Positions 21,601 to 32,100 of a stretch of 64,000 nucleotides of DNA are shown here, one piece after another. The first letter of the stretch is position 1. Every line of letters starts with the position of its first letter. This DNA is from Hormiphora californensis. Its lineage: Eukaryota > Ctenophora > Tentaculata > Cydippida > Pleurobrachiidae. A model generated the notes under the pieces. That model ran no database searches. It was not told the DNA's origin and saw only the letters and a program-made list of their open reading frames with translations. The position numbers and the translations under genes were made by a program. The stretch spans positions 1,947,459-2,011,458 of the forward strand of contig CM035353.1 of NCBI GenBank assembly GCA_020137815.1, read 5' to 3'.

Positions 21601-24190
21601 CCATACTGAATTTCATAACCTTAGCTAGAACGTCATGGGACCTCCGGAAACACAACAAGTTTGAAACGTTAATCAATAAGGCAACCATATTGTTGGTTTG
21701 TGTCGGTGACTTCTGCATTAGTTTGTACCTTGTCGGAATATCGATAGCAGATTTCTTTTATAGAAATAGAGAAGATTACTGTCAGGAACGGTTCCTCTGG
21801 TTAACCTCTCTGTACTGTTCTGCATTGGGAACTCTCGGCACATTCGGCTCTCAGTTGTCCCTTTTTGCTATAACCAATCTGAGTGTTATCCGAGTTTTTA
21901 ACGCCCAAAGAATGGTAAAGAGAGGGCTAAAATCTGCTAAATCAATTTCAAAAATGGTAATCATGATAACAACCCCATTAACGTTTAGCTTCATAGTCGC
22001 AGTTATACCCGATCTTGCGATCTTTGAAGATTACTTTGTCAATGGACTTTACTATGACAAATCACCCCTGTTTGTTGGTCCCATTGACAAGGAGGGGTTC
22101 TATGCAGCATTCAATGCTCGGTCCCCTGGAACTGCTACCAAGTCAACCTGGAGAGTTATTCGATCATTGGTGGAGGACATGTTCACATCTGATCACGGAG
22201 GTAACACCAAACTCTATTATACAGGACTGAGTGTCCTGTGTTTTTGATACTTTGTTTTCTTATCACGTTTCGGCAGGTCGGAAGAATCTCGACACGCTAT
22301 TACAGTACTGTAATAACTCACTATTACAGTACTGTAATAGCGAGGCCCTGTAATAGCGGCCCTGTAATAACTCGCTATTACACGGGGGATTACGGGGGCT
22401 CGAATAGATCGCCCGTATAGATCGCCCGTACCAGTCGCCCGTACATTTGCTTTGCGCATTACGTTTCATCGCACTTTCACCACACATAAGGTACATGCGC
22501 GTTACGCGCATGTGTTTTGTTGTGGTGAAAGTGTGGTGAAACGTAATGCGCAAAGCAAATGTACGGGCGACTGGTACGGGCGACTGGTACGGGCGTCTCA
22601 TCCGGGCCCCCGTAATCCGCTGCCTTACAGTACTGTAATAGCGATACCTTGTAATAGTGATCAGCTTTTACAGCAGTACCCTAGTATCAGTTCACATTGT
22701 AAGCGGTTCCGCCGCTAATGAGGTTTACCGAATCGTGAGCAGTACCCCGTATTATATCGGTTGATATTGTAAACAGTTCCGCCGCTAATGAGCTACACTG
22801 AATCGTGAACCGATACGGAGTGTACTGCGCCGTATCGGTTCACACACCAAACTAGTCCACTCTCTATCCCTCTCAGCTATCTCTCTATCTTTGTCTCTCT
22901 CTGTCTCTCTGTCTCTCTCTCTCCTTCCTCACGTTGCACAAGCCTACAATGCTTAAATCATGACATGTGAATCGTTAAGATCATGTGCTTATTATGACGG
23001 GGGGGGGGGGTATCATGGTGACAAATGGAGGTGCTGACATACCCCAAATGGTCAGATAAGTCACCATGATACCCCCCCCCCCCCTGTCATGTTAACCACA
23101 TGATCTTAACGAATCACGTGCAGTGTCATGAGAAAGAGGGACACAGAGAGAGAGATATAGGCACAAAGAGAGAGAGAGGGACAGAGATAGGGATAGAGCG
23201 ACAGCTGAAAGAGACAGAGAGGGGATTAGTTTGGTGTGTGAACCGATACGGAATTCACTGATCCGTATCGGTTCACGATTCGGTAATCGGTATAGCTCAT
23301 TAGCGGCGGAACTGTTTACAATATCAACCGATACGGGGTACTGCTCACGATTCGGTAAACCTCATTAGCGGCGGAACCGCTTACAATGTGAACTGATACG
23401 AGGGTACTGCTGTAATAGCTTATCACTATTACAAGGTATCACTATTACAGTACTGTAATAGCGAGTTATTACAGGGGCCGCTATTACAGGGCCTCGCTAT
23501 TACAGTACTGAAATAATAGTGAGTTATTACAGTACTGTAATAGCGTGTCGAGATTCTTCCGACCTGCCATCAAGTTTAAACATTTTCAACTCGAACACTT
23601 TTTCAGGTGTTCCCCACAAGACCGTTGGATTCTATGGGAATGACGGAACCTGTGTATTCAAGTATTTGGTGACTCGAGACGATCCACAATGGATCTTTTC
23701 TACTTCGATTATTACAATCAACTTCCTCTGCTTCATCTTCGTGGCCTGCAGCTACGTTATCCTTGCAATAAGAACAGGGAGATCTGCTCGAGGAGCGGGT
23801 AACGCTCAGGCAGCAAAAAGACAGCGGACATTGCAACGGAAAGTTACTGCTATCATAGCCACCGACTTTCTCTGTTGGGTTCCACTTTCTTGTGTGTCCT
23901 TCCTACATTTCGGAGAAATCATCCAGGCTACGTCGTGGTATGCGTACTTCTCAATATTGATCATACCAATAAACTCTGTGATTAATCCTCACCTTTACGA
24001 CTCCCTTATTTTTGAATACCTGGTCCAAAAACCGATAGATATGGCAAATCGGGTCTTAAAAAAGGGATCTTCAAAACTGTTCAAGATTTTCCGTTCGCTC
24101 GATTGGAGGAAGGAGGAGGGAACCACTAACAGCTCAAAGCCCAGAAACGCCAGAAGAGATGCCAGAGGAAGATCCACAAGACCAGGATAG
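18697..24190 (+). CDS. LDLa-repeat seven-helix receptor (RXFP-like GPCR), 6 exons
   Basis: Exons are 18697 to about 19797, 19915-20012, 20087-20152, 20249-20293, 20330 to about 22228, and 23607-24190. The ATG at 18697 gives MDTCILVLLLVGVNS, a signal peptide. Then come proline-rich repeats around NPFGLPWPPNTQTQKTF (residues about 70-180), a cysteine-rich region, and LDLa modules such as GQLCDGTNDCSSGADEAKC and CNLRDDCGDGSDEREC. The seven-helix domain starts near residue 850; the last helix has IIPINSVINPHLYD, an NPxxY variant. LDLa plus rhodopsin-type helices is the plan of relaxin-family receptors, but no leucine-rich repeats are seen, so the ligand is unknown. The donors of exons 1 and 5 are uncertain. 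A 1.3-kb element lies in the last intron, between helices 4 and 5. It is nested in an LRP intron on the opposite strand. Confidence 0.75.
18880..19215 (+). repeat. In-frame proline-rich coding repeat of the LDLa receptor
   Basis: Five to six copies of a 60-69 bp coding unit translate as FGLPWPPNTQTQKTFNRPPN with Q/K/H variants. Unit length stays a multiple of three. It makes an extended stalk-like segment before the cysteine-rich region. Confidence 0.75.
22272..23568. mobile_element. 1.3-kb fold-back element in the receptor's last intron
   Basis: Ends GGCAGGTCGGAAGAATCTCG and the reverse complement bracket arms rich in ATTACAGTACTGTAATA palindromes and CCGCCGCTAATGAG. Flanks ATCACGTTT (22262-22270) and ATCAAGTTT (23569-23577) look like a 9-bp target duplication with one change. 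A second smaller palindrome (about 22378-22630, GTACGGGCG ends) is nested in the left arm, and a G-run/C-run hairpin (22999-23085) lies at the centre. It has no coding capacity. Confidence 0.75.
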
Positions 24191-24359
24191 TGATCAGGAC
24201 CAGGAAGATGACCTGGATGTCCAGGAACCAGAGATATTGGTTGATGAAAGAGATCCAGGTCACGAAATAGTTGAAAGTTTTGAACTGACACAGAAAAGTG
24301 GACTTGGATATAATGACTTTGCACAAGGTGAAACCACTGAAACTGCCTTTACAGAATAG
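24126..24359 (+). CDS. Alternative-frame acidic tail of the receptor
   Basis: The receptor frame stops at 24190 after a run of GGA/AGG. One frame over, an acidic sequence continues for another 56 codons (PEEDPQDQDSDQDQEDDLDV, ending TETAFTE). It looks coding and would suit a cytoplasmic GPCR tail. A one-base difference in the GGAAGGAGGAGGG stretch at 24108-24120, or an unseen intron, would connect it. Which tail is real is open. Confidence 0.4.
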   Translation, partial: LTAQSPETPEEMPEEDPQDQDSDQDQEDDLDVQEPEILVDERDPGHEIVESFELTQKSGLGYNDFAQGETTETAFTE

Positions 24360-24699
24360 GAAAAGGCAGAGATAAGTCAAACGGGTATAATATGTGCCAA
24401 TAGCTACACGCCTCCTGCAGATGGATGATTATCGAGACTTCACTGTTGGACATTGCACCATGTAAGAAATAGCAGATATATGATTGTCTTTATGATACAC
24501 ACAACAGGATTGATATAGATAATTTGCCAGAGGAGGGGGGTGACCGATTGTTGACCCCCATTTTGGACCATTTTCGCTGTTTATTATACCGTTGCAATAT
24601 GTACGCTTTTTGTCGTTGTTTTTGATGTATGAATATGTTGTACAAAACTAAACGTCTTCCTAGACTCTCATACCCTGCATGTGTAACTCCAGTGTGGTT
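24360..24699. other. 3' flank of the receptor gene
   Basis: AT-rich sequence with no clear AATAAA signal and no further exon. Confidence 0.3.
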
Positions 24700-25030
24700 A
24701 CTTTGGAGGTTTGGGGACTGCCACGGGGCACTTTTGAGGTGTGGGGACTGTCACGGGGCACTTTGGAGGTTTGGGGACTGCCACGGGTCACTTTGGGGGT
24801 GTGGGGACTGCCACGGGGCACTTTGGGGGTTTGGGGACTGCCACGGGTCACTTTGGGGGTGTGGGGACTGTCACGGGTCACTTTGGGAGTGTGGGGACTG
24901 TCACGGGGCACTTTTGAGGTGTGGGGACTGTCACGGGGCACTTTTGAGGTGTGGGGACTGCCACGGGTCACTTTTGGGGGTGTGGGGACTGCCACGGGGC
25001 ACTTTGGGGGTGTGGGGACTGCCACGAGAA
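24700..25030. repeat. 30-bp minisatellite, copy B
   Basis: About eleven units of the repeat seen at 17775-18055, same orientation, lying about 50 bp from the donor of LRP exon 25077. The two arrays bracket the nested receptor gene. Confidence 0.85.
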
Positions 25031-25076
25031 ATGTTAGAAATAATCCTGAAACAATAGGTCGGTGATTTTAACATAC

Positions 25077-25415
25077 CGTCTTCCTTTAGTTTGATGTTTT
25101 GTGGACACATACAAACTGCTCCATCGGGGGTGTGCAGACAAATGTGAGAGCAGCCACCATTGTCAGTACCACACTCGTTTGTACCTGCGAGATAAGTGTG
25201 TCACGTGATGTCCATATAAGGGAATCATGTGTCACGTGATGTCCATATAAGGGAATCATGTGTCACGTGATGTCCATATTAGGGAAATATATTACCTTTC
25301 CGTGTCGTGTCTGTATACCATTGTATACCAAATGGCTTCTCAAAAGTGAACTCCTGAGTTGTTTCAGAGTAAAAGGTTGGGGTCGTCGTCCTGATAAAAA
25401 TCGTGGGATTAGGAG
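25077..25415 (-). CDS. LRP-like gene, end of second propeller and EGF module
   Basis: Exon 25415-25296 (120 bp, phase 1-1) reads PNPTIFIRTTTPTFYSETTQ and ends FGIQWYTDTTRK. Exon 25184-25077 (108 bp, phase 1-1) reads GTNECGTDNGGCSHICLHTP and VCMCPQNIKLKED, an EGF module with the NGGCSH signature of LDL receptor relatives. They follow the second propeller. One exon (phase 2 to 1) between 32817 and 25415 was not found. Short repeats of GTCACGTGATGTCCATATAA occupy the intron at 25200-25285. Confidence 0.85.
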
Positions 25416-25718
25416 CTGATAAAAATGGAGTTTCCATATATTTTTATTTCGATTCGTTGCATCTACTTATATATAATACGGAGAATGCAGTGTAGAAGTG
25501 TCTGACTGCCGACATTTTCGTATACTGGTAAGTCACCACAAAACATTAGGCCATTAAAGTCATCATGTCAAAATATTGCAGCTAAACCACACTATAATAT
25601 TTTCCACTCCTCTCCCTTTATTTCTATCTATCTCACTACTTAAACATAATAAATTTACGAAATCTTAATAGGATATTTCTCGTAATGGTCAGCACGCGGT
25701 CACACTACCCGAAACAAA

Positions 25719-25804
25719 ATGTTTTCTCGACTGGTGCAGGAGCTGAGTCAGCGGAGACGGAAGAGAAAGGAACATCACAACAAACAAATTTCCAAGGGTT
25801 GGTG
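25719..25804 (+). CDS. Possible first exon of the EF-hand gene
   Basis: An ATG opens MFSRLVQELSQRRRKRKEHH then NKQISKGW, ending in phase 2 at a GTAAGT donor. The basic start suits an N terminus. Linking it to the exon at 27951-28062 needs an acceptor that is not obvious, so it may instead be an alternative first exon. Confidence 0.35.
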
Positions 25805-26298
25805 GTAAGTACAATATATTGTGTGGTCGCATTTAGAATTTAGCGTGGGCCTCCTGAAAAGCATTGTGTGGTCGCACAATTTTATAGTACGGACCTCCTG
25901 CGAGATATGTATGTACTGTTCAAGCTGCCACATTCTCTAATTTTAATGTTGTGCAATATAGATCTCCCTTGTGGACCATGCAGGCACTCGGAGTAGTAGT
26001 AGTAGTAATATAGATCTCCGTAGTCCGATCGCTTATTTTCTGTTTTGTCCCGTATTTGTTACGTATCATATCAGCCATTTTGAACCAGATATACAAATCC
26101 AATAACACCATCTGGTCACTTGTACAAGTGCAGGTGTTGTGGACTGTTTGGATGCAATATTAAATGTTATATATCCGGGCCACAAACCTCAATAATATTA
26201 TCAATAGGTGGCCAAGATCGGCCATGCAGGCAATTACACGCTCCCTGGAGTATGAGAGACTAGAGAGAGTATGAGAGAGAGGGAGGGAGAGAGTGAGG

Positions 26299-26339
<41 letters not shown>

Positions 26340-26489
26340 GGAGAGAGAGAGAGAGTTCCTATATTTGCAATTCTTCGTTGATATGATCTTCTTTCCAGTC
26401 CATTTATTAACACCGAAAGCGAGTCTGTTTATTTTTATCTAAATTATTCCGGTAAATGGTTGTTTCCAATAAAACATTCTCTCTCTCTC

Positions 26490-26539
<50 letters not shown>

Positions 26540-26581
26540 GCGTGAAGAGTACTTGTTCAATGACCACTTACCCCCGCTTAA
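25805..26581. repeat. Intron sequence with GA and CT microsatellites
   Basis: A GA tract (26255-26357) and a CT tract (26478-26537) lie 120 bp apart and are complementary. The stretch 25805-26250 shows no supportable exon. Confidence 0.6.
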
Positions 26582-27860
26582 GGGTACACCTCGGCAAAAT
26601 TTTTGTCGAGTGCCCGCTTAGCTCTCCATATGGGGTTGTAGGGCATACCAAGCCGACCTCAAATATGCAATTTTAGCCCTTAACTCGAATTCATATTTTT
26701 GCTACAGCCCCTCAAAGTTTGACCCTAAAAACCGGTTTTTAAGGTCCCTAAATTTTATTTTTAGGGCTAGAAAGCTGAAAATTTAGGGATTCATAGAAGA
26801 TACCAAGGTGTATAGCTCAAACAGAAATTTTTTGAAATGGAGCTCAATTTTTTGTCTGAGACTATTTTACTTTTTTTGACTTTGAGGCCATATTTGGACA
26901 TGTTCCTATGGACCGTTAAGGATAAAAATTGGATATTTGGTGCTCCTAACAATTGTCAAAGTAGCCACAAATTTTCAGGAGGTCCGAATTTGAAATGTGG
27001 CCTACAGGTTTCTTTTTGTAAAGCACATATTTTAGGAAAACTTAAAATGGCTATATCTCAAAAACGGTAGGTCCTAGCGATCTAATTTCGTGCTAAATCG
27101 ATTCAGCGGGTCCGATTTTGGGGGGGGTCGTCTCTTAGACATTTTGCTCTAAGTCTAACCGTTTTTTCAGAAATCGTATTTTAAGGTGTGTACATGTTTA
27201 GCAGAAATGCTTCTAGCTAGAGCTAATCTTACCTATTTCTGCTAAACATGTTCAAATCTTTAAATACGATTTCTGAAAAAACGGTTAGACTTAGAGCAAA
27301 ATGTCTAAGAGACGACCCCCCCAAAATCGGACCCGCTGAATCGATTTAGCACGAAATTAGATCGCTAGGACCTACCGTTTTTGAGATATAGCCATTTTAA
27401 GTTTTCCTAAAATATGTGCTTTACAAAAAGAAACCTGTAGGCCACATTTCAAATTCGGACCTCCTGAAAATTTGTGGCTACTTTGACAATTGTTAGGAGC
27501 ACCAAATATCCAATTTTTAGCCTTAACGGTCCATAGGAACATGTCCAAATATGGCCTCAAAGTCAAAAAAAGTAAAATAGTCTCAGACAAAAAATTGAGC
27601 TCCATTTCAAAAAATTTCTGTTTGAGCTATACACCTTGGTATCCTCTATGAATCCCTAAATTTTCAGCTTTCTAGCCCTAAAAATAAAATTTAGGGACTT
27701 TAAAAACCGGTTTTTAGGGTCAAACTTTGAGGGGCTGTAGCAAAAATATGAATTCGAGTTAAGGGCTAAAATTGCATATTTGAGGTCGGCTTGGTATGCC
27801 CTACAACCCCATATGGAGAGCTAAGCGGGCACTCGACAAAAATTTTGCCGAGGTGTACCC
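26582..27860. mobile_element. TTAA-flanked 1.28-kb fold-back element
   Basis: The two halves are an almost perfect inverted repeat about 600 bp long each, with a centre near 27215. The ends are GGGTACACCTCGGC and its complement, and TTAA flanks both sides (26578-26581, 27861-27864). TTAA duplication is typical of piggyBac and Kolobok transposons. Mirrored open frames (MELNFLSETILLFLTLRPYL on both strands) reflect the palindrome. Transcripts through it would fold into long double-stranded RNA. Confidence 0.85.
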
Positions 27861-27950
27861 TTAATATCATTTCTCGAGAGCTGGGAGAGTGTGAGAGCGT
27901 GTTGCAATTCTTCTTGATACTGTTTTGTGTTTTACCAACATCCCACAACA

Positions 27951-29062
27951 TGTTTGTTGCCACCAATAAAAAGACAGCGAACACTACCTTCAAGTCCCTA
28001 GACAGTGCCCTCTTGAAACTACGAGCATACCACATGTTTGCAAACAAGAAACAACGTAAAAGGTAGCTAGAACTTGTTGGCACACATTGCCCTTATATGG
28101 GCATCACGCGACACATAATGCCCTAATATGGACATAACACGACACATAGTGCCCTAATATGGACATAACACGACACATAGTGTCCTAATATGGACATAAC
28201 ACGACATATGATATCCTATAACAAGCATACCACATGTTTGCTAAAAAAATGTAAAGTCGGATTTTTTGAAACTGTCACCCCCAAATGACCGCGCATGTGA
28301 AATGTATCAATTTTGATGCGCACACCACACGTTAACATGTGATATGACGCACAAAAACATTCCGCACACGAAAAGGGGGGTGACAGTTTAAAAAAATCCG
28401 ACTTTAGAGCTTGTTCGCCATTTCACTAACAGTACTAAGTACTAAGCAGCTACTCGAATGATCCCCTAGCATGATAGAAACGCTGGCAACACTTTTTAGG
28501 AAGAAAATAATGCCTTTCAATTTCAGAGTCTAATGCCTTTGGAAATATACCTATGTTGATATTTTGGGCTGTGAGTTGTGAGTTGACATACAATTGAGAG
28601 GCCGTGACCATTATATTTTTACAGGTGGTTGAAAAGTCAAGCACAGACTGATCTGGTGTCTCAGTGTGCCCTGCCCCGGAGTGCTCCAGTTAGATCAGGC
28701 AACACCACAATGAATATATTTAACAGGTATCAGGAACCGACCGAAACAAGTAAACAACCAATCAGAACTCTTTATTTAGGTCACGTGATTGGTTATCAGG
28801 TATGTATTAGCGGGGGGGGGGCTCGGGGGTATATTGACTCAGCATCTCGTAACAATTCACCCTGTTACTCCAGGACAAAACCACTCAGCATCTCGTAACA
28901 ATTCACCCTGTTGCTCCAGGACAAAACCACTCAGCATCTCGAAACAATTCACTCTGTTACTCCAGGACAAAACCACTCAGCATCTCGTAACAATTCACTC
29001 TGTTAACTCCAGGACAAAACCACTCAGCATCTCGTAACAATTCACTCTGTTACTCCCAGACA

Positions 29063-29134
<72 letters not shown>

Positions 29135-32100
29135 ACAGGGCGCTCGAACTCCGTCGCGAGTCGCCAGGTTCCGGCTAGGGGCGCATGCTCGTCAGGGGAG
29201 GGGGGTGAACCCCCATTTGCATGGTCAGGGCTCAGCCCGCGGGGGATAGGGGCGAGCCCCCGGATAGGGTCCAGTGGGCTGCAAGCCGTGGGGCAAGGGC
29301 GAGCCCCTGGAATAATTTGGGCGTTGACTTGTCATTTAGAGCGTAATCATGGACCAGTATTTCCTGATTCGGTCGGTTCCTGACAGGTATGTATGAGCGG
29401 GGGGCCCGGGGGTATATTAACTCAGCATCTCGTAACAATTCACTCTGTTGCTCCAGGACAAAACCACTCAGCATCTCGTAACAATTCACTCTGTTACTCC
29501 AGGACAAAACCACTCAGCATCTCGTAACAATTCACTCTGTTACTCCAGGACAAAACCACTCAGCATCTCGTAACAATTCACTCTGTTACTCCAGGACAAA
29601 ACCACTCAGCATCTCGTAACAATTCACTCTGTTGCTCCAGGACAAAACCACTCCATCCGGTGACACTGTCGTACGAAGAGATTCTAGAGTACGAGGCAGC
29701 GTTTAAAGCTGTAGACGTTGATGATGACGGCCACATTGATGTAAAGGAACTTGGTAGGTGGATGGAGGCATCTCATGTCCAAATATGGGCATCCAATATT
29801 GACATCTCCTGCCCAAATATGGGCATCCAATATTGACATCTCCTGTCCAAATATGGGCATCCAATATTGACATCTCCTGCCTAAATATGGGCATCCAATA
29901 TTGACATCTCCTGCCCAAATATGGGCATCCAATATTGACATCTCCTGACTCCTGCCCAAATATGGGCATCCAATATTGACATCTCCTGCCCAAATATGGG
30001 CATCCAATATTGGCATCTCATGTCCAAATATGGGCATCCAATATTGACATCTCCTGCCCAAATATAATGGGCATCCAATATTGACATCTCCTGCCTAAAT
30101 ATGGGCATCCAATATTGACATCTCCTGCCCAAATATAATGGGCATCCAATATTGACATCTCCTGCCCAAATATGGGCATCCAATATTGACATCTCATGTC
30201 CAAATATGGGCATCCAATATTGACATCTCCTGCCCAAATATAATGGGCATCCAATATTGACATCTCCTGCCCAAATATAATGGGCATCCAATATTGACAT
30301 CTCCTGTCCAAATATGGGCATCCAATATTGACATCTCCTACCCAAATATGGGCATCCAATATTGACATCTCCTGCCCAAATATGGGCATCCAATATTGAC
30401 ATCTCCTGCCTAAATATGGGCATCCAATATTGACATCTCCTGCCCAAATATGGGCATCCAATATTGACATCTCCTGCCCAAATATGGGCATCCAATATTG
30501 ACATCTCCTGCCCAAATATGGGCATCACGTGACACGACTGTTTAAAATTTTAAAAGCTATTTCATTCCCCCTGCTACAGGAACACTCTTGACGGGTGTAG
30601 GACTGCGTCCAAGCGAAGATGAGATAAGTGAGATGATAAAGAGTGTTGATCACGACGGAGATGCGGTAAGTGTCACGTGTCACTTATTACCATATAAGGA
30701 TATATGTGTGTGTCACGTGACAAACACTACGACTTGTAATTTTCCAACGAATTTGTATTTTTGTCAGGTTTTGAATCTCTGCGAGTTCATAAACTTGATG
30801 TCACGACAGCACAACCCCTTTGTCACACCATTCAGCCAGTTTAAAGCGGTATTCCGGTAGGTTATCATGATAGTGCATCCCTTCCCTTCCTACCATAATT
30901 ACTACTACTACAATTATTTCTAATTTTAGGGTTTTTGACGGCGATAACAGCGGCAACCTCACTCACGGAGAATTCAAGGACCTCATATTTAGTCTCGGTA
31001 ACAATACTTTGATAATATCTTCCGTGACCTAATATTAATTAACATCACAATATGTGTGACACATGAATCCCTAATTTATGAGCATCACGTGGCTCCCATT
31101 TCCCTAATATGAGCATCACGTGGCTTCCATTTCCCTAATATGGACATCACGTGACTCTCTCTCTCCAGGACAGCGCTGTTCGGAGGATGAGCTGCGGTGC
31201 CTCCTTTCCTTCCTGGACCGTGACGACGATGGTAGTGTTAGTGAGGAGGAATTCATGAAGTTCTTCCTGCAGGACAGCCCCAAGTGGCTGGAGAGACTCG
31301 CTGAAATTGATACCAAGGTATAGATCTACCAACCAATCAGAACTCGTTATTTAGGTCACGTGACTGGTTATCAGCCAATCAGGGACCAGTATTTCCTGAT
31401 TCGGTCGGTTCCTATTACAGTCGGACCCCGATTTAGTGGCATCCTCGGGGGAAAGAAATCCTGCCACTAAATCGGGGTGCCACTAATTCGGGGTGAGCCA
31501 TATTTGGCCCATCAAAACCTTTTTTATGCCCAAAATGCTATACTAAGACTAAAGACACCTTTAACTGTTATATGCAATATTCATGTATTGATGACCTGAT
31601 CATTTCTGATTAGAAAAAGAAAACTACAAAATAAATTTTTCAAAAAAAAATGTGAAAAATTCTCGAAGTTATACCAGCCCGTCCGATTTGTGTTTCGAAT
31701 CGGTGCAGCTTCCTGGATGTCCTGTCTAATTAGCGGGTTCGAACCGAACCGATACGTGATACCATGCCGAATCGGGGCACCCTAAGCGGGTGAGGAAGTA
31801 TCAAAATTTCAAAATAACTTTTTCTCTCAAAATTTATGGGGAGCACCGATCAAAGCATTGACAATCGTACTGTAAAATTTGCAAAAAAAAGTTTTAAAAC
31901 TTTTTTGAAGGTATACCAGCCACATCCAAATCGTGTTTCGAATCGGTGCATCTTATCGCATGTCCTGCTGCTAATTAGACGGTTTAGAACGAATCGAAAC
32001 GTGATCCCCATCGAATCGAAATTTTGACGCTTGGTGAACTTATGGTTCAATGGCCCCATTACATGGGGATCACGTATCGGTTCGTTCCGAACCGTCTAAT

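Larger units (their letters stand above)
28731..29382. mobile_element. hAT-like MITE, family A, copy 4, split by foreign sequence
   Basis: The left half (28731-28799) and right end (29351-29382) of one MITE are separated by about 550 bp. The outer flanks are a perfect 8-bp duplication ACAGGTAT (28723-28730, 29383-29390), which contains the AG-GT splice donor of the EF-hand exon ending at 28726. The inserted piece begins GTATGTATTAGCGGGG, a copy of the intron sequence that follows the right duplication. Confidence 0.85.

Noticed and set aside
25920-26111. Minus-strand frame MVLLDLYIWFKMADMIRNKY as an LRP exon
   Set aside because: Resemblance to a YWTD strand is weak, it ends in a stop, and the phase does not fit.
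26837-27605. MELNFLSETILLFLTLRPYL frame on both strands
   Set aside because: Mirrored copies inside a palindromic element without homology to a transposase.
28450-28644. Minus-strand frame with NINIGIFPKALDSEIERHYF as the missing LRP exon
   Set aside because: Its phases (1 at the start, no clear donor) do not fit the gap between exons 32817 and 25415, and it has no YWTD motif.
29684-30528. AHIWAGDVNIGCPYLG repeat protein
   Set aside because: Minus-strand translation of a 34-bp intronic minisatellite of the EF-hand gene.
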